Part shown: piece after piece, positions 53,380-61,727 of the stretch
Numbering within the stretch: the stretch's first letter is position 1
How the letters are laid out: every line of letters begins with the position of its first letter
NCBI RefSeq assembly: GCF_016019955.1
Contig: NZ_JAECRZ010000001.1
Span: 248,001-312,000, forward strand
Length of the DNA stretch: 64,000 bases
Direction of reading: 5' to 3'
From: Thiosulfatihalobacter marinus
Lineage (GTDB): Bacteria; Pseudomonadota; Alphaproteobacteria; Rhodobacterales; Rhodobacteraceae
Program-made: the position numbers and the translations under genes
Notes under the pieces: generated by a model
Databases searched by the model: none
Told to the model about the DNA's origin: nothing
The model's input: only the letters and a program-made list of their open reading frames with translations

Positions 53380-54649
53380 GGGAGAGCTTCTGGCTCTCCC
53401 TTTTCTGTTCGACTTCTGGGCGCTGCCGCACCAGCTTCCGCCCGAGGGAGACTGGAAGACCTGGGTGATCCTGGGCGGGCGCGGCGCGGGCAAGACCCGC
53501 GCCGGGGCGGAATGGGTGCGCATGATGGTCGAGGGATCGGGGCCGCTGGACGCAGGGCAGGCGCGGCGCGTGGCGCTGGTGGGGGAAACCATCGATCAGG
53601 TGCGCGAGGTGATGGTGATGGGCGAAAGCGGCATCATTGCCTGCTCGCCACCCGACCGCACGCCGGTCTGGGAGGCCGGGCGCAAGCGGCTGGTCTGGCC
53701 CAACGGCGCCATCGCGCAGGCGTTTTCGGCGCATGATCCGGAAGGGTTGCGCGGGCCGCAATTCGATGCGGCCTGGGTGGATGAGCTGGCCAAGTGGCGC
53801 AATGCGCAGGCGACCTGGGACATGTTGCAGTTCGGGCTGCGGCTGGGGGAGAATCCGCGCCAATGCGTGACCACGACGCCGCGCAATGTGGCGGTGCTCA
53901 AGGATCTGCTGAAGGCGCCCAGCACGGTGCAGACCTCGGCGCCGACCGAAGCCAACCGCGCCAACCTGGCCGGAAGTTTTCTGGAAGAGGTGCGCGCGCG
54001 CTATGCGGGATCGCATCTGGGGCGGCAGGAACTGGACGGGGTGCTGCTGGATGATCTGGAAGGGGCATTGTGGAAACGCGAGCATCTGGATGCGCGGCGG
54101 TTGAAGAAGGCGCCGGATCTGGATCGTATCGTGGTGGCGGTGGATCCGCCGGTGACGGGCCACGCGGGATCGGACGAATGCGGCATCGTGGTTGTGGGCG
54201 TGTGCATGCAGGGCGCAGTCAGGGACTGGACGGCGGTGGTGCTGGACGACGTGTCGGTACGGGCGGCCAGCCCGGACAACTGGGCGCGCGTGGCCATAGC
54301 CGCCATGGAAAGCTGGGGGGCGGACAAGCTGGTGGCCGAGGTTAACCAGGGCGGCGACATGGTTCAGGCGGTGTTGCGGCAGGTCGACCCGCTGGTGCCG
54401 TTCAAGGCGGTGCGGGCCTCGCGCGGGAAAGTGGCGCGGGCCGAGCCGGTGGCGGCGCTGTACGAGCAGGGCCGGGTACGCCACATGGCCGGGCTGGACG
54501 TGCTGGAAGACCAGATGTGCGCCATGACCATGCAGGGGTTCGAAGGCACCGGCAGCCCGGACCGGGTGGACGCGCTGGTCTGGGCGTTGACCGAGCTGAT
54601 CGTGGAACCGGCCGCCAAGTGGCGCCGCCCCCGATTTCGCGCGCTTTAG
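53237..54649 (+). CDS. GTA gp2, terminase large subunit
   Basis: A 470-residue packaging motor. The Walker A motif is ILGGRGAGKTRAGAEW (about 78-93), Walker B lies in FDAAWVDELAKW, TTTPRN is the coupling motif, and the C-terminal RNase H-like nuclease has VVAVDPPVTGHAGSDECGIVVVG and a later DRVDALVWALTEL. The start is inferred as TTG 53237, six bases after GGAGA, because the only in-frame ATG upstream lies far inside gp1. An ATP-driven DNA translocase and nuclease for headful packaging. Confidence 0.93.
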   Translation: MTTEPERKRDVPAPQPLILKGHALRSGADWIASEPAGVQADFLDSLSEGELLALPFLFDFWALPHQLPPEGDWKTWVILGGRGAGKTRAGAEWVRMMVEGSGPLDAGQARRVALVGETIDQVREVMVMGESGIIACSPPDRTPVWEAGRKRLVWPNGAIAQAFSAHDPEGLRGPQFDAAWVDELAKWRNAQATWDMLQFGLRLGENPRQCVTTTPRNVAVLKDLLKAPSTVQTSAPTEANRANLAGSFLEEVRARYAGSHLGRQELDGVLLDDLEGALWKREHLDARRLKKAPDLDRIVVAVDPPVTGHAGSDECGIVVVGVCMQGAVRDWTAVVLDDVSVRAASPDNWARVAIAAMESWGADKLVAEVNQGGDMVQAVLRQVDPLVPFKAVRASRGKVARAEPVAALYEQGRVRHMAGLDVLEDQMCAMTMQGFEGTGSPDRVDALVWALTELIVEPAAKWRRPRFRAL

Positions 54650-54789
54650 AGGCGCAACACCCACCGCGCGGTGGGCTTGCGACGATTTAAGACAATCCCG
54701 CGATAACGGGTCTTGTCCAAGGCGGGCAAGGCAACAGGCCGGGGCGGCAAGGGCCGGACCGGTATCGCAGAACGTAGGAGCTTCAGACG

Positions 54790-55971
54790 ATGGTATTTGA
54801 TTTCTTTCGGCGGGGAGCGGCAGAGGTGCCCGAGCAAAAGGCAAGCGCGACCGGACCGGTCGTGGCCTGGCACAGCGCGGGCCGCGTGGCCTGGAGCCCG
54901 CGCGATACCGTGTCTCTGACGCGGACAGGCTTTGCGGGCAATCCGGTGGGGTATCGGTCGGTCAAGCTGATCGCCGAGGCCGCAGCCGCGCTGCCATTGG
55001 TGTTGCAGGATACCGAGCAGCGTTATGACACGCATCCAATGCTGTCGCTGGTCAGCGCGCCGAATGCGGCGCAGGGACGGGCAGAGCTGTTCGAGGCGCT
55101 CTATGGGCAGCTATTGCTGACCGGTAACGGCTATGTCGAGGCGGTGGGGGCCGATCGTGGCCTGCCGCTGGAGCTGCATGTGCTGCGCTCGGACCGGATG
55201 AGCGTGGTGCCGGGCGCCGATGGCTGGCCGGTGGGCTATGAATACGCGGTGGGCGGGCGCAAGCACCGGTTTGACGCCAGCGGGCTGTCGCCAATCTGCC
55301 ATGTGAGGAATTTCCATCCGCAGGACGATCATTACGGGTTTTCGCCGATGCAGGCGGCGGCCATGGCGCTGGACGTGCACAACAGTGCCTCGCGCTGGTC
55401 CAAGGCGCTGCTGGACAACGCGGCGCGCCCGTCGGGGGCGATTGTTTACAGCGGGGGCGAGGGGCAGGCCAGTCTGAGCCCGGATCAGTATGATCGGCTG
55501 GTAAGCGAGATGGAAAGCCAGCATCAGGGCGCGCGCAATGCCGGGCGGCCGATGCTGCTGGAAGGCGGGCTGGACTGGAAGCCCATGGGGTTCAGCCCCA
55601 GCGACATGGAATTCCAGAAAACCAAGGAAGCCGCCGCGCGCGAGATTGCGCTGGCCTTCGGGGTGCCGCCGATGCTGATCGGCATTCAGGGGGATGCGAC
55701 CTATGCCAATTACCAGGAGGCCAACCGGGCCTTTTACCGGCTGACGGTGCTGCCGCTGGCGACGCGGGTCGCGGCCGCCATTGGCACTTGGCTGAGCGGG
55801 TTCGCGGGTGAGAAGGTGACGCTGAAGCCGGATCTGGATCAGGTGCCCGCGCTGGCCGCCGAACGCGATGCGCAATGGGCGCGGGTGGTCTCGGCGGATT
55901 TCCTGAGCACGGGCGAGAAGCGCGCCTTGCTGGGGTTGCCGGCGCAGGCGGACGGTGATGCGCATGATTGA
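54790..55971 (+). CDS. GTA gp3, portal protein (HK97 family)
   Basis: A 393-residue portal: GNPVGYRSVKLIAEAAAALPLVL near the N-terminus, LLLTGNGYVEAV, then FHPQDDHYGFSPMQAAAMALDVHNSASRW and PPMLIGIQGDATYANYQEANRAFYRLTVLPLA, all classical HK97-type portal blocks. It forms the dodecameric ring through which DNA enters. A 140-base gap with a perfect 16-base palindrome (54660-54675) separates it from the terminase. Confidence 0.95.
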   Translation: MVFDFFRRGAAEVPEQKASATGPVVAWHSAGRVAWSPRDTVSLTRTGFAGNPVGYRSVKLIAEAAAALPLVLQDTEQRYDTHPMLSLVSAPNAAQGRAELFEALYGQLLLTGNGYVEAVGADRGLPLELHVLRSDRMSVVPGADGWPVGYEYAVGGRKHRFDASGLSPICHVRNFHPQDDHYGFSPMQAAAMALDVHNSASRWSKALLDNAARPSGAIVYSGGEGQASLSPDQYDRLVSEMESQHQGARNAGRPMLLEGGLDWKPMGFSPSDMEFQKTKEAAAREIALAFGVPPMLIGIQGDATYANYQEANRAFYRLTVLPLATRVAAAIGTWLSGFAGEKVTLKPDLDQVPALAAERDAQWARVVSADFLSTGEKRALLGLPAQADGDAHD

Positions 55972-56191
55972 TCAGCGAATGGGCTTTGAACCGTTCGATT
56001 GTGCCCCCGCGCTTCGGCTGGAGGCGCAGGAGCGGGTCACGAAGCTGCAATTCGACAGCCTGAACCGGCGGCTGGACAAGTTCGAAGAGTTGATGGAGCG
56101 GCTGGAGCGGCGGCTGTGGCTGACGGTTTACGGCGTGGTGGGTGTAATTCTGGCGCAAGCGTTTCAGAGCTTGTTGAACGCGGTGCCCTGA
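55964..56191 (+). CDS. GTA gp3.5, small coiled-coil/membrane-like protein
   Basis: A 75-residue protein: an amphipathic coiled coil (LEAQERVTKLQFDSLNRRLDKFEELMERLERRLW) followed by one hydrophobic segment (LTVYGVVGVILAQAFQSLL). This matches the small gene between portal and protease in RcGTA clusters, whose function is not known. It overlaps the portal end by 8 bases. GTG 55955 is an alternative start. Confidence 0.8.
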   Translation: MIDQRMGFEPFDCAPALRLEAQERVTKLQFDSLNRRLDKFEELMERLERRLWLTVYGVVGVILAQAFQSLLNAVP

Positions 56192-56213
56192 GCGGCACGG
56201 GAAAGGATCGGAT

Positions 56214-56771
56214 ATGGATATGGATACCGGACTGGAACGGAAATTCGCGCGATTTGGCGACGCGCTGAGCGTGCAGGATGGCGCGGTGATCGCGGGCTAT
56301 GCCTCGGTGTTTGGCGCGGTCGATCAGGGTGGCGACGTGGTGCAGAAGGGCGCCTATGCCGGATCGCTGGGCACGTTGAAGGCCCAGGGGCGGCGGGTGA
56401 AGATGCTGTGGCAGCATGACCCTGCGCAGCCCATCGGCATCTGGGACGAAGTGCGCGAGGATGCCAGGGGGCTGTGGGTGAAGGGGCGGCTGCTGACCGA
56501 TGTCGAGAAGGGGCGCGAGGCCGCCCGGCTGATCGAGGCCGGTGCGATTGACGGCTTGTCCATCGGCTATCGCACGGTGAAGGCGGCAAAGAATGACAAG
56601 GGCCAGCGGCTCTTGAAGGAACTGGAGCTGTGGGAAGTGTCGCTGGTGACATTCCCGATGCTGCCCAGTGCGCGGGTGGCGGCCAAGGGGGAGACCCCGG
56701 AAACCGATGCCGTCTTGCGTGAATTGGCGGCGGCCTTTGAGGACGCCCGCCGGGAGCTGGCGCGCGACTAG
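56214..56771 (+). CDS. GTA gp4, prohead protease
   Basis: A 185-residue HK97-type serine protease. GYASVFGAVDQGGDVVQKGAY is the N-terminal signature, the catalytic His is in MLWQHDPAQPIG and the Ser in GAIDGLSIGYRTV, with WEVSLVTFPMLPSA carrying the third residue region. It matures the capsid protein encoded next. Two ATGs (56214, 56220) are possible. Confidence 0.93.
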   Translation: MDMDTGLERKFARFGDALSVQDGAVIAGYASVFGAVDQGGDVVQKGAYAGSLGTLKAQGRRVKMLWQHDPAQPIGIWDEVREDARGLWVKGRLLTDVEKGREAARLIEAGAIDGLSIGYRTVKAAKNDKGQRLLKELELWEVSLVTFPMLPSARVAAKGETPETDAVLRELAAAFEDARRELARD

Positions 56772-56802
56772 CGCCGGCAGAAACTCAAACAAGGATCAAT
56801 GG

Positions 56803-57984
56803 ATGAGTAAGACCGAGACGAAGGCTCGGACCGGGGGAGATCTGTCTCCGGTGGCCGATGTGAAGTCTGCCGTGGCGGGTTTCATGACCGATTTCAAAAA
56901 CTTTTCGAACGATGTTGATGACCGACTGAAGAAACAGGAAGAGCGTATGACCAAGCTTGAACGTAAATCTCTGACCACCGCGCGCCCGGTTCTGGCCGCG
57001 AGCGCCGATTTTGACGCCCCCCATCAGAAGGCGTTCAACGCCTATCTGCGGTCGGGCGAGGATGACGGGCTGCGCGGCCTGGAACTTGACGGCAAGTCCA
57101 TGTCGAGCGCAGTGAACAGCGATGGTGGCTATCTGGTGGATCCGCAGACCGCCGACAGCATCAAATCGGTGCTCAACGCGACGGCGTCGATCCGGGCGAT
57201 CGCCAATGTGGTGAATGTCGAGGCGGGATCCTATGACGTTCTGATCGACTCGACCGAGGCGGGCGCCGGCTGGGCGGATGAGACCTCTGCGCGCGGCGAG
57301 ACCGGCACGCCCACGATCGAGCGGATCACCATCGCGCTGCACGAGCTGTCGGCGCTGCCCAAGGCCTCGCAGCGGCTGTTGGATGACAGCGCATTTGACA
57401 TCGAAGCCTGGCTGGCGGGCCGCATTGCCGACAAGTTTGCCCGCGCCGAGGCGGCGGCCTTTATCAATGGCGACGGCGTGGACAAGCCGACCGGTATCAT
57501 GACTCACCCGACCGTGGATGACGCGGCCTGGAGCTGGGGCAATATCGGCTATGTGGCCACCGGTGTGGACGGCGATTTCGACGGCGGCGAGGCGCTGATC
57601 GACCTGGTCTATGCGCTGGGGGCTCAATATCGCGCGAACGGTACCTTCGTGATGAATTCGAAGACCGCAGGCGCGGTGCGCAAGCTCAAGGACGCGGATG
57701 GCCGTTTCCTGTGGTCGGACGGTCTGGCGGCGGGCGAACCTGCGCGCCTGCTGGGCTATCCGGTGCTGATTGCCGAGGACATGCCGGACATTGCTTCGGG
57801 TGCGGATGCGATTGCCTTTGGCGATTTCAACACCGGTTACACGGTGGTGGAACGCCCGGACCTGCGGGTGCTGCGCGATCCGTTCAGCGCCAAACCGCAT
57901 GTGCTGTTTTATGCCACCAAGCGTATCGGCGGCGACGTGAGCGACTTTGCCGCGATCAAGTTCTTGCGCTTCTCGGTCTCGTAA
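56803..57984 (+). CDS. GTA gp5, major capsid protein (HK97 fold)
   Basis: A 393-residue capsid protein. The first 100 residues are a charged delta/scaffold region (VDDRLKKQEERMTKLERK) that gp4 should remove; the mature protein would start near DAPHQKAFNAYLRSGE. HK97-fold motifs follow: SSAVNSDGGYLVDPQTADSI, LSALPKASQRLLDDSAFD, FINGDGVDKPTGIM and MNSKTAGAVRKLKDADG. The start at 56803 follows AAGGA. It is likely the most abundant particle protein. Confidence 0.95.
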   Translation: MSKTETKARTGGDLSPVADVKSAVAGFMTDFKNFSNDVDDRLKKQEERMTKLERKSLTTARPVLAASADFDAPHQKAFNAYLRSGEDDGLRGLELDGKSMSSAVNSDGGYLVDPQTADSIKSVLNATASIRAIANVVNVEAGSYDVLIDSTEAGAGWADETSARGETGTPTIERITIALHELSALPKASQRLLDDSAFDIEAWLAGRIADKFARAEAAAFINGDGVDKPTGIMTHPTVDDAAWSWGNIGYVATGVDGDFDGGEALIDLVYALGAQYRANGTFVMNSKTAGAVRKLKDADGRFLWSDGLAAGEPARLLGYPVLIAEDMPDIASGADAIAFGDFNTGYTVVERPDLRVLRDPFSAKPHVLFYATKRIGGDVSDFAAIKFLRFSVS

Positions 57985-58124
57985 GGGGCCGGGCGGACCG
58001 GGCGGGAAACCGCCCGTGTCCAGGCGCGCGCCACAAGCCTTGCGTTGTCCAGCCGTTCCCCTCCGACAGAGCGACGCAGGGGCGCGCGCCAATCCCCAAG
58101 AGGGGCAGATTTTGGAGTTTTTCC

Positions 58125-58724
58125 ATGATGTTAGTCGAAGAGACCTCGGTGCCGCCATCGGCCCTGCCGGTCGATGAATTCAAGGCCCATTTGAGATTGG
58201 GCAGCGGATTTTCCGATGAAAGCCTTCAGGACGGCGTTCTGGAAAGCTTTTTGCTGGCGGCGATGAGCGCCATCGAAGCCCGTACCGGGAAAGTCCTGAT
58301 CGAGCGCGCGTTTTCCTGGACCCTGTCCCATTGGCGCAATGCGCAGATGCAGGGGTTGCCGGTGGCGCCGGTGACACAGGTGACGGGCGTGACGCTGGTG
58401 GATCGGCAGGGAGATGCCGTGACCGTTGCCCCCAGCGCCTACCGGCTGGTGCAGGATCACCAGCGCCCGGCGCTGCGCCCGCTTGGCAGTTGCCTGCCGG
58501 GCGTTCCCGATCAGGGCAGTGTCGTGATCGGGTTTGTCGCGGGCTTTGGTGCGGCGTGGAGCGACGTGCCCGCCGATCTGCGCCAGGCGGTGCTGATGCT
58601 GGCGGCGCATTACTATGAGTACCGGCATGAAACCTCGTTGAGCAGCGGCTGTATGCCGTTCGGCGTGACCAGCCTGTTGGAACGCTATCGCCCGGTGCGG
58701 CTGCATATGGGGGCGGGGCTGTGA
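58125..58724 (+). CDS. GTA gp6, head-tail connector (adaptor)
   Basis: A 199-residue protein of the phage gp6-like connector type: EFKAHLRLGSGFSDESLQDGVLESFLLAAMSAIEARTG is the helical N-terminus and VPADLRQAVLMLAAHYYEYR the conserved C-terminal helix. It forms the adaptor ring under the portal. ATG 58125 is followed directly by a second ATG at 58128. The 140-base gap before it shows no other gene. Confidence 0.88.
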   Translation: MMLVEETSVPPSALPVDEFKAHLRLGSGFSDESLQDGVLESFLLAAMSAIEARTGKVLIERAFSWTLSHWRNAQMQGLPVAPVTQVTGVTLVDRQGDAVTVAPSAYRLVQDHQRPALRPLGSCLPGVPDQGSVVIGFVAGFGAAWSDVPADLRQAVLMLAAHYYEYRHETSLSSGCMPFGVTSLLERYRPVRLHMGAGL

Positions 58725-59059
58725 AGACACATAACCTGACCCGAAAACTGGTGCTGGAGGCGCCGGTCACGTCTGATGACGGGCTGGGCGGGAGGACAAC
58801 CGGCTGGCAGGAGCTGGGAACGATATGGGCCGAAGTGACACGCCGCACGGCGCGGTCGCGGCGCGTGGGAGAAACGGCGGTGAGTTCGGTGGGCTATCGG
58901 ATCGTGGTTCGCGGCGCTCCGGTTGGTGCCCCGTCGCGCCCGAAGGCCGGGCAGCGCCTGGTCGAGGGCAGCCGGGTTTTTCGGATAGAGCACGTGGCCG
59001 AGGCAGACGCGGCGGGGCGCTACCTGTTGTGCCGGGCGACAGAGGAGCATGTGACATGA
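58721..59059 (+). CDS. GTA gp7, head closure/stopper protein
   Basis: A 112-residue protein of the SPP1 gp16-like head-tail joining family: LTRKLVLEAPVTSDDGLGGRTTGWQELGTIWAEVTRRT is typical for these small beta-barrel stoppers. It begins at a GTG that overlaps the gp6 stop and its own stop overlaps the gp8 start, indicating tight coupling. Confidence 0.85.
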   Translation: MKTHNLTRKLVLEAPVTSDDGLGGRTTGWQELGTIWAEVTRRTARSRRVGETAVSSVGYRIVVRGAPVGAPSRPKAGQRLVEGSRVFRIEHVAEADAAGRYLLCRATEEHVT

Positions 59060-59472
59060 GCTATGCGCTTGCGGATGCGTTGCAGGCGGCGGTCTTTGCA
59101 CGCCTGTCGGGAGATGCCGGCCTGAATGCCGTGGTCCAGGGGGCGGTGCATGATGCGTTACCCGCCGGGGCCTTGCCTGAAACCTATGTGATGCTGGGGC
59201 CGGAAACCGTGATTGACCGCTCGGACATGGATGGCGAGGGGGCGGAACACCGTTTCGTAGTGTCGGTGCACTCCTCGGCCAGCGGCTTTGCCAATGCCAA
59301 ACGCGCCGCCGTGGCGGTGAGCGCCGCGCTGCATCACGCCGATCTGCCGCTCAGTCAGGGGCGGCTGATCTATCTGAATTTCGAACGGGCCGTGGCCAAG
59401 CGGGACACAACCGCCGGCCAGCGCCGTATCGACCTGCGATTCCGCGCGCGCGTGGAAAACGACCAACCCTAA
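59056..59472 (+). CDS. GTA gp8, tail terminator (DUF3168)
   Basis: A 138-residue DUF3168 protein: ALADALQAAVFARLSGDAGLNAVVQGAVHDALP at the start, YVMLGPETVIDRSD and the C-terminal RRIDLRFRARVENDQ. It caps the tail tube at the head end. ATGA overlap with gp7. Confidence 0.9.
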   Translation: MSYALADALQAAVFARLSGDAGLNAVVQGAVHDALPAGALPETYVMLGPETVIDRSDMDGEGAEHRFVVSVHSSASGFANAKRAAVAVSAALHHADLPLSQGRLIYLNFERAVAKRDTTAGQRRIDLRFRARVENDQP

Positions 59473-59488
59473 CCATTGGAGGCACGAC

Positions 59489-59902
59489 ATGGGTGCTCAG
59501 AACGGCAAGGATCTTTTGATCAAGGTGGACCTGACCGGCGACGGTCAGTTCGAGACAATCGCGGGGCTGCGTGCCACGCGGATCAGCTTTAACGCGGAGA
59601 GTGTGGATGTCACGTCGCTGGAGAGCCAGGGCGGATGGCGCGAGTTGCTGAGTGGCGCCGGGGTGAAATCGGCGGCGATTTCGGGGTCGGGCGTGTTCAA
59701 GGACGCAAGCACCGACGAACGCGCGCGCCAGATCTTCTTTGATGGCGAAACGCCGGATTTCCAGGTGATCATCCCGGATTTCGGGACCGTGGAAGGCGGC
59801 TTTCAGGTGACGTCGATCGACTATGCGGGCACGCATAACGGCGAGGCAACCTATGAGCTGTCGATGGCGTCGGCGGGCGCGTTGACCTTCTCGGCGCTTT
59901 GA
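59489..59902 (+). CDS. GTA gp9, major tail protein
   Basis: A 137-residue tail tube protein of the phage TP901-1/major tail type: MGAQNGKDLLIKVDLTGDGQFETIAGLRATRISFNAESVDVTS, then ISGSGVFKDASTDERARQIFFDG and YELSMASAGALTF. It has a strong GGAGG ribosome binding site. Confidence 0.93.
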   Translation: MGAQNGKDLLIKVDLTGDGQFETIAGLRATRISFNAESVDVTSLESQGGWRELLSGAGVKSAAISGSGVFKDASTDERARQIFFDGETPDFQVIIPDFGTVEGGFQVTSIDYAGTHNGEATYELSMASAGALTFSAL

Positions 59903-59903
59903 G

Positions 59904-60239
59904 ATGGCCAATCCCTGGGCAGGCGAGGCCGAACTGGTGATCGACGGCGAGCGCCGCAGGCTCAAGCTGACGCTTGGGGCGCTGGCCGAGCTGGAAGCCG
60001 GGCTAGGGGCCGACACGCTGGTGGCTCTGGTCGAGCGGTTCGAGGCCGGTGGGTTTTCGTCGCGCGACGTGCTGGCCCTGATCGTGGCCGGGCTGCGCGG
60101 CGGCGGATGGCAGGGGCGCGCGAACGACCTGATGCAGGCCGATATCGAGGGCGGCCCGATGCAGGCCGCTCAGGTTGCGGCGCAATTGCTGGCGCGGGCC
60201 TTTGTCGTGCCGGGGCGGGGGGCGGATGCGCAGCTTTGA
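59904..60239 (+). CDS. GTA gp10, tail assembly chaperone
   Basis: A 111-residue protein matching GTA gp10: ANPWAGEAELVIDGERRRLKLTLGALAELEAGLGADTLVALVERFEAG and a C-terminal AAQLLARAFVVPG. Such proteins bind the tape measure during tail assembly. Its end overlaps gp10.1 by 14 bases, near a run of six G (60217-60222). Confidence 0.88.
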   Translation: MANPWAGEAELVIDGERRRLKLTLGALAELEAGLGADTLVALVERFEAGGFSSRDVLALIVAGLRGGGWQGRANDLMQADIEGGPMQAAQVAAQLLARAFVVPGRGADAQL

Positions 60240-60435
60240 CTGGCCGGTGTTGATGCGCGCCGCGTTTCAGGGGCTGCGCCTGTCACCCGAGGCATTCTGG
60301 GCCCTGACCCCGGCGGAATTCGCGCTGATGCTGGGCGAGGGGGCGTCGGCGGCGCCCCTGACCCGCGGCGGGCTGGACGATCTGCTGCGCATGTATCCCG
60401 ATGAACGCAATGGAGTGCGAGATGACAGAGATTGA
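60226..60435 (+). CDS. GTA gp10.1, second tail assembly chaperone
   Basis: A 69-residue protein of the small phage tail assembly chaperone type found between gp10 and the tape measure: FDWPVLMRAAFQGLRLSPEAFWALTPAEFALMLGE and a C-terminal LTRGGLDDLLRMYPD. It may be made alone from ATG 60226 or as a frameshifted extension of gp10. It overlaps the gp11 start by 14 bases. Confidence 0.88.
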   Translation: MRSFDWPVLMRAAFQGLRLSPEAFWALTPAEFALMLGEGASAAPLTRGGLDDLLRMYPDERNGVRDDRD

Positions 60436-61081
60436 AGGTTTGGACGACCTGGAAACCCAGGTGGATGCGCTGGAAGTGAGCCTGGGTCAGACGGTGGCCG
60501 TGGCGGCCGGGTTTGACAGCGAACTGGCCCGGATGCGCGAGTCGCTTTCGGCGACGGGTCAGGATGTGGCCACGCTGGAAAAGGGCATGAGCCGGGGGCT
60601 GCGCAAGGCGTTTGATGGCGTGATCTTTGACGGGATGAAGCTGTCGGATGCGCTTGAAACGGTGGCGCGTTCGATGATCGATGCCACCTACCGCGCTGCG
60701 CTGAACCCGGTGGCGGATCAGCTGGGCGGTGCGCTTGCAAACGGAGTTGGCGGGCTGGTCGAGGGGTTGTTGCCCTTTGCGGATGGCGCCGGGTTCGCGC
60801 AGGGGCGGGTGATGCCTTTTGCCAATGGTGGCGTTGTATCGGGTCCAGTGACCTTTCCGATGCGCGGCGGCACCGGGTTGATGGGCGAGGCCGGGCCAGA
60901 GGCGATCATGCCGCTGGCGCGAGGCGCGGATGGCAAGCTGGGCGTGCGCGGCAATGGCGGTGGATCGGTCAATGTCGTGATGAATATCTCGACCCCGGAT
61001 GCGGACGGGTTTCGCCGGTCCCAGGGCCAGATCGCCGCCCAGATGAGCCGCGTGATCGCGCGTGGACAACGCAACCGGTAA
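60422..61081 (+). CDS. GTA gp11, short tape measure protein
   Basis: A 219-residue protein, short for a tape measure as expected for the short-tailed GTA particle. An N-terminal coiled region (LDDLETQVDALEVSLGQTVAV) is followed by a Gly-rich hydrophobic centre (ADQLGGALANGVGGLVEGLLPFADGAGF) and GLMGEAGPEAIMPLARGADGKLGV, the common C-terminal tape measure motif. MTEIEGLDD at 60422 is the chosen start. Confidence 0.9.
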   Translation: MTEIEGLDDLETQVDALEVSLGQTVAVAAGFDSELARMRESLSATGQDVATLEKGMSRGLRKAFDGVIFDGMKLSDALETVARSMIDATYRAALNPVADQLGGALANGVGGLVEGLLPFADGAGFAQGRVMPFANGGVVSGPVTFPMRGGTGLMGEAGPEAIMPLARGADGKLGVRGNGGGSVNVVMNISTPDADGFRRSQGQIAAQMSRVIARGQRNR

Positions 61082-61094
61082 CGGAGGGAAAGCA

Positions 61095-61727
61095 ATGGGA
61101 TTTCATGAAGTCAGGTTTCCCGCCAACTTGAGTTTCGGCTCGATCGGCGGACCCGAGCGGCGCACGGATGTGGTGACGCTGGCCAACGGTTTTGAAGAGC
61201 GCAACACCCCCTGGGCGCATTCGCGCCGCCGTTATGACGCGGGTATCGGGATGCGGTCATTGGACGATATTGAAACGCTGATCGCGTTTTTCGAGGCGCG
61301 GCGCGGGCAGATGTACGCGTTCCGCTGGAAGGACTGGTCCGATTACAAATCCTGCCGCGCCACCGGCGAGGTGGGATATCGCGACCAGGTTATCGGAACC
61401 GGCGACGATACGACCACGCAGTATCCTTTGGTCAAGACCTATCGCTCTGGCGCGTTCACCTATGAGCGTCCCATCGTGAAACCCGTGGCCGGATCGGTCC
61501 GGCTCGGGCTGTCGGGGGACCCGTTGCAGGAGGGTGTGCACTATGAGGTGAATGCCGAAAACGGGATCATCACCCTGGCGGAGCCGGCCGGGGCCGAAAC
61601 CCAGATCACCGCCGGATTCGAATTTGACGTGCCGGTGCGGTTTGACACGGATCGCATTCAGACCAGCGTTGCCAGCTTCCGGGCCGGGGACGTGCCGAAT
61701 GTGCCGGTGGTGGAGGTGCGTGTCTGA
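61095..61727 (+). CDS. GTA gp12, distal tail protein (DUF2460)
   Basis: A 210-residue DUF2460 protein: MGFHEVRFPANLSFGSIGGPERRTDVVTLANGFEERNTPWAHSRRRYD, then FFEARRGQMYAFRWKDWSDYKSC. It forms the ring at the tail tip that connects tube and baseplate hub. ATGGGATTTCATG follows GGAGGG. Confidence 0.93.
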   Translation: MGFHEVRFPANLSFGSIGGPERRTDVVTLANGFEERNTPWAHSRRRYDAGIGMRSLDDIETLIAFFEARRGQMYAFRWKDWSDYKSCRATGEVGYRDQVIGTGDDTTTQYPLVKTYRSGAFTYERPIVKPVAGSVRLGLSGDPLQEGVHYEVNAENGIITLAEPAGAETQITAGFEFDVPVRFDTDRIQTSVASFRAGDVPNVPVVEVRV

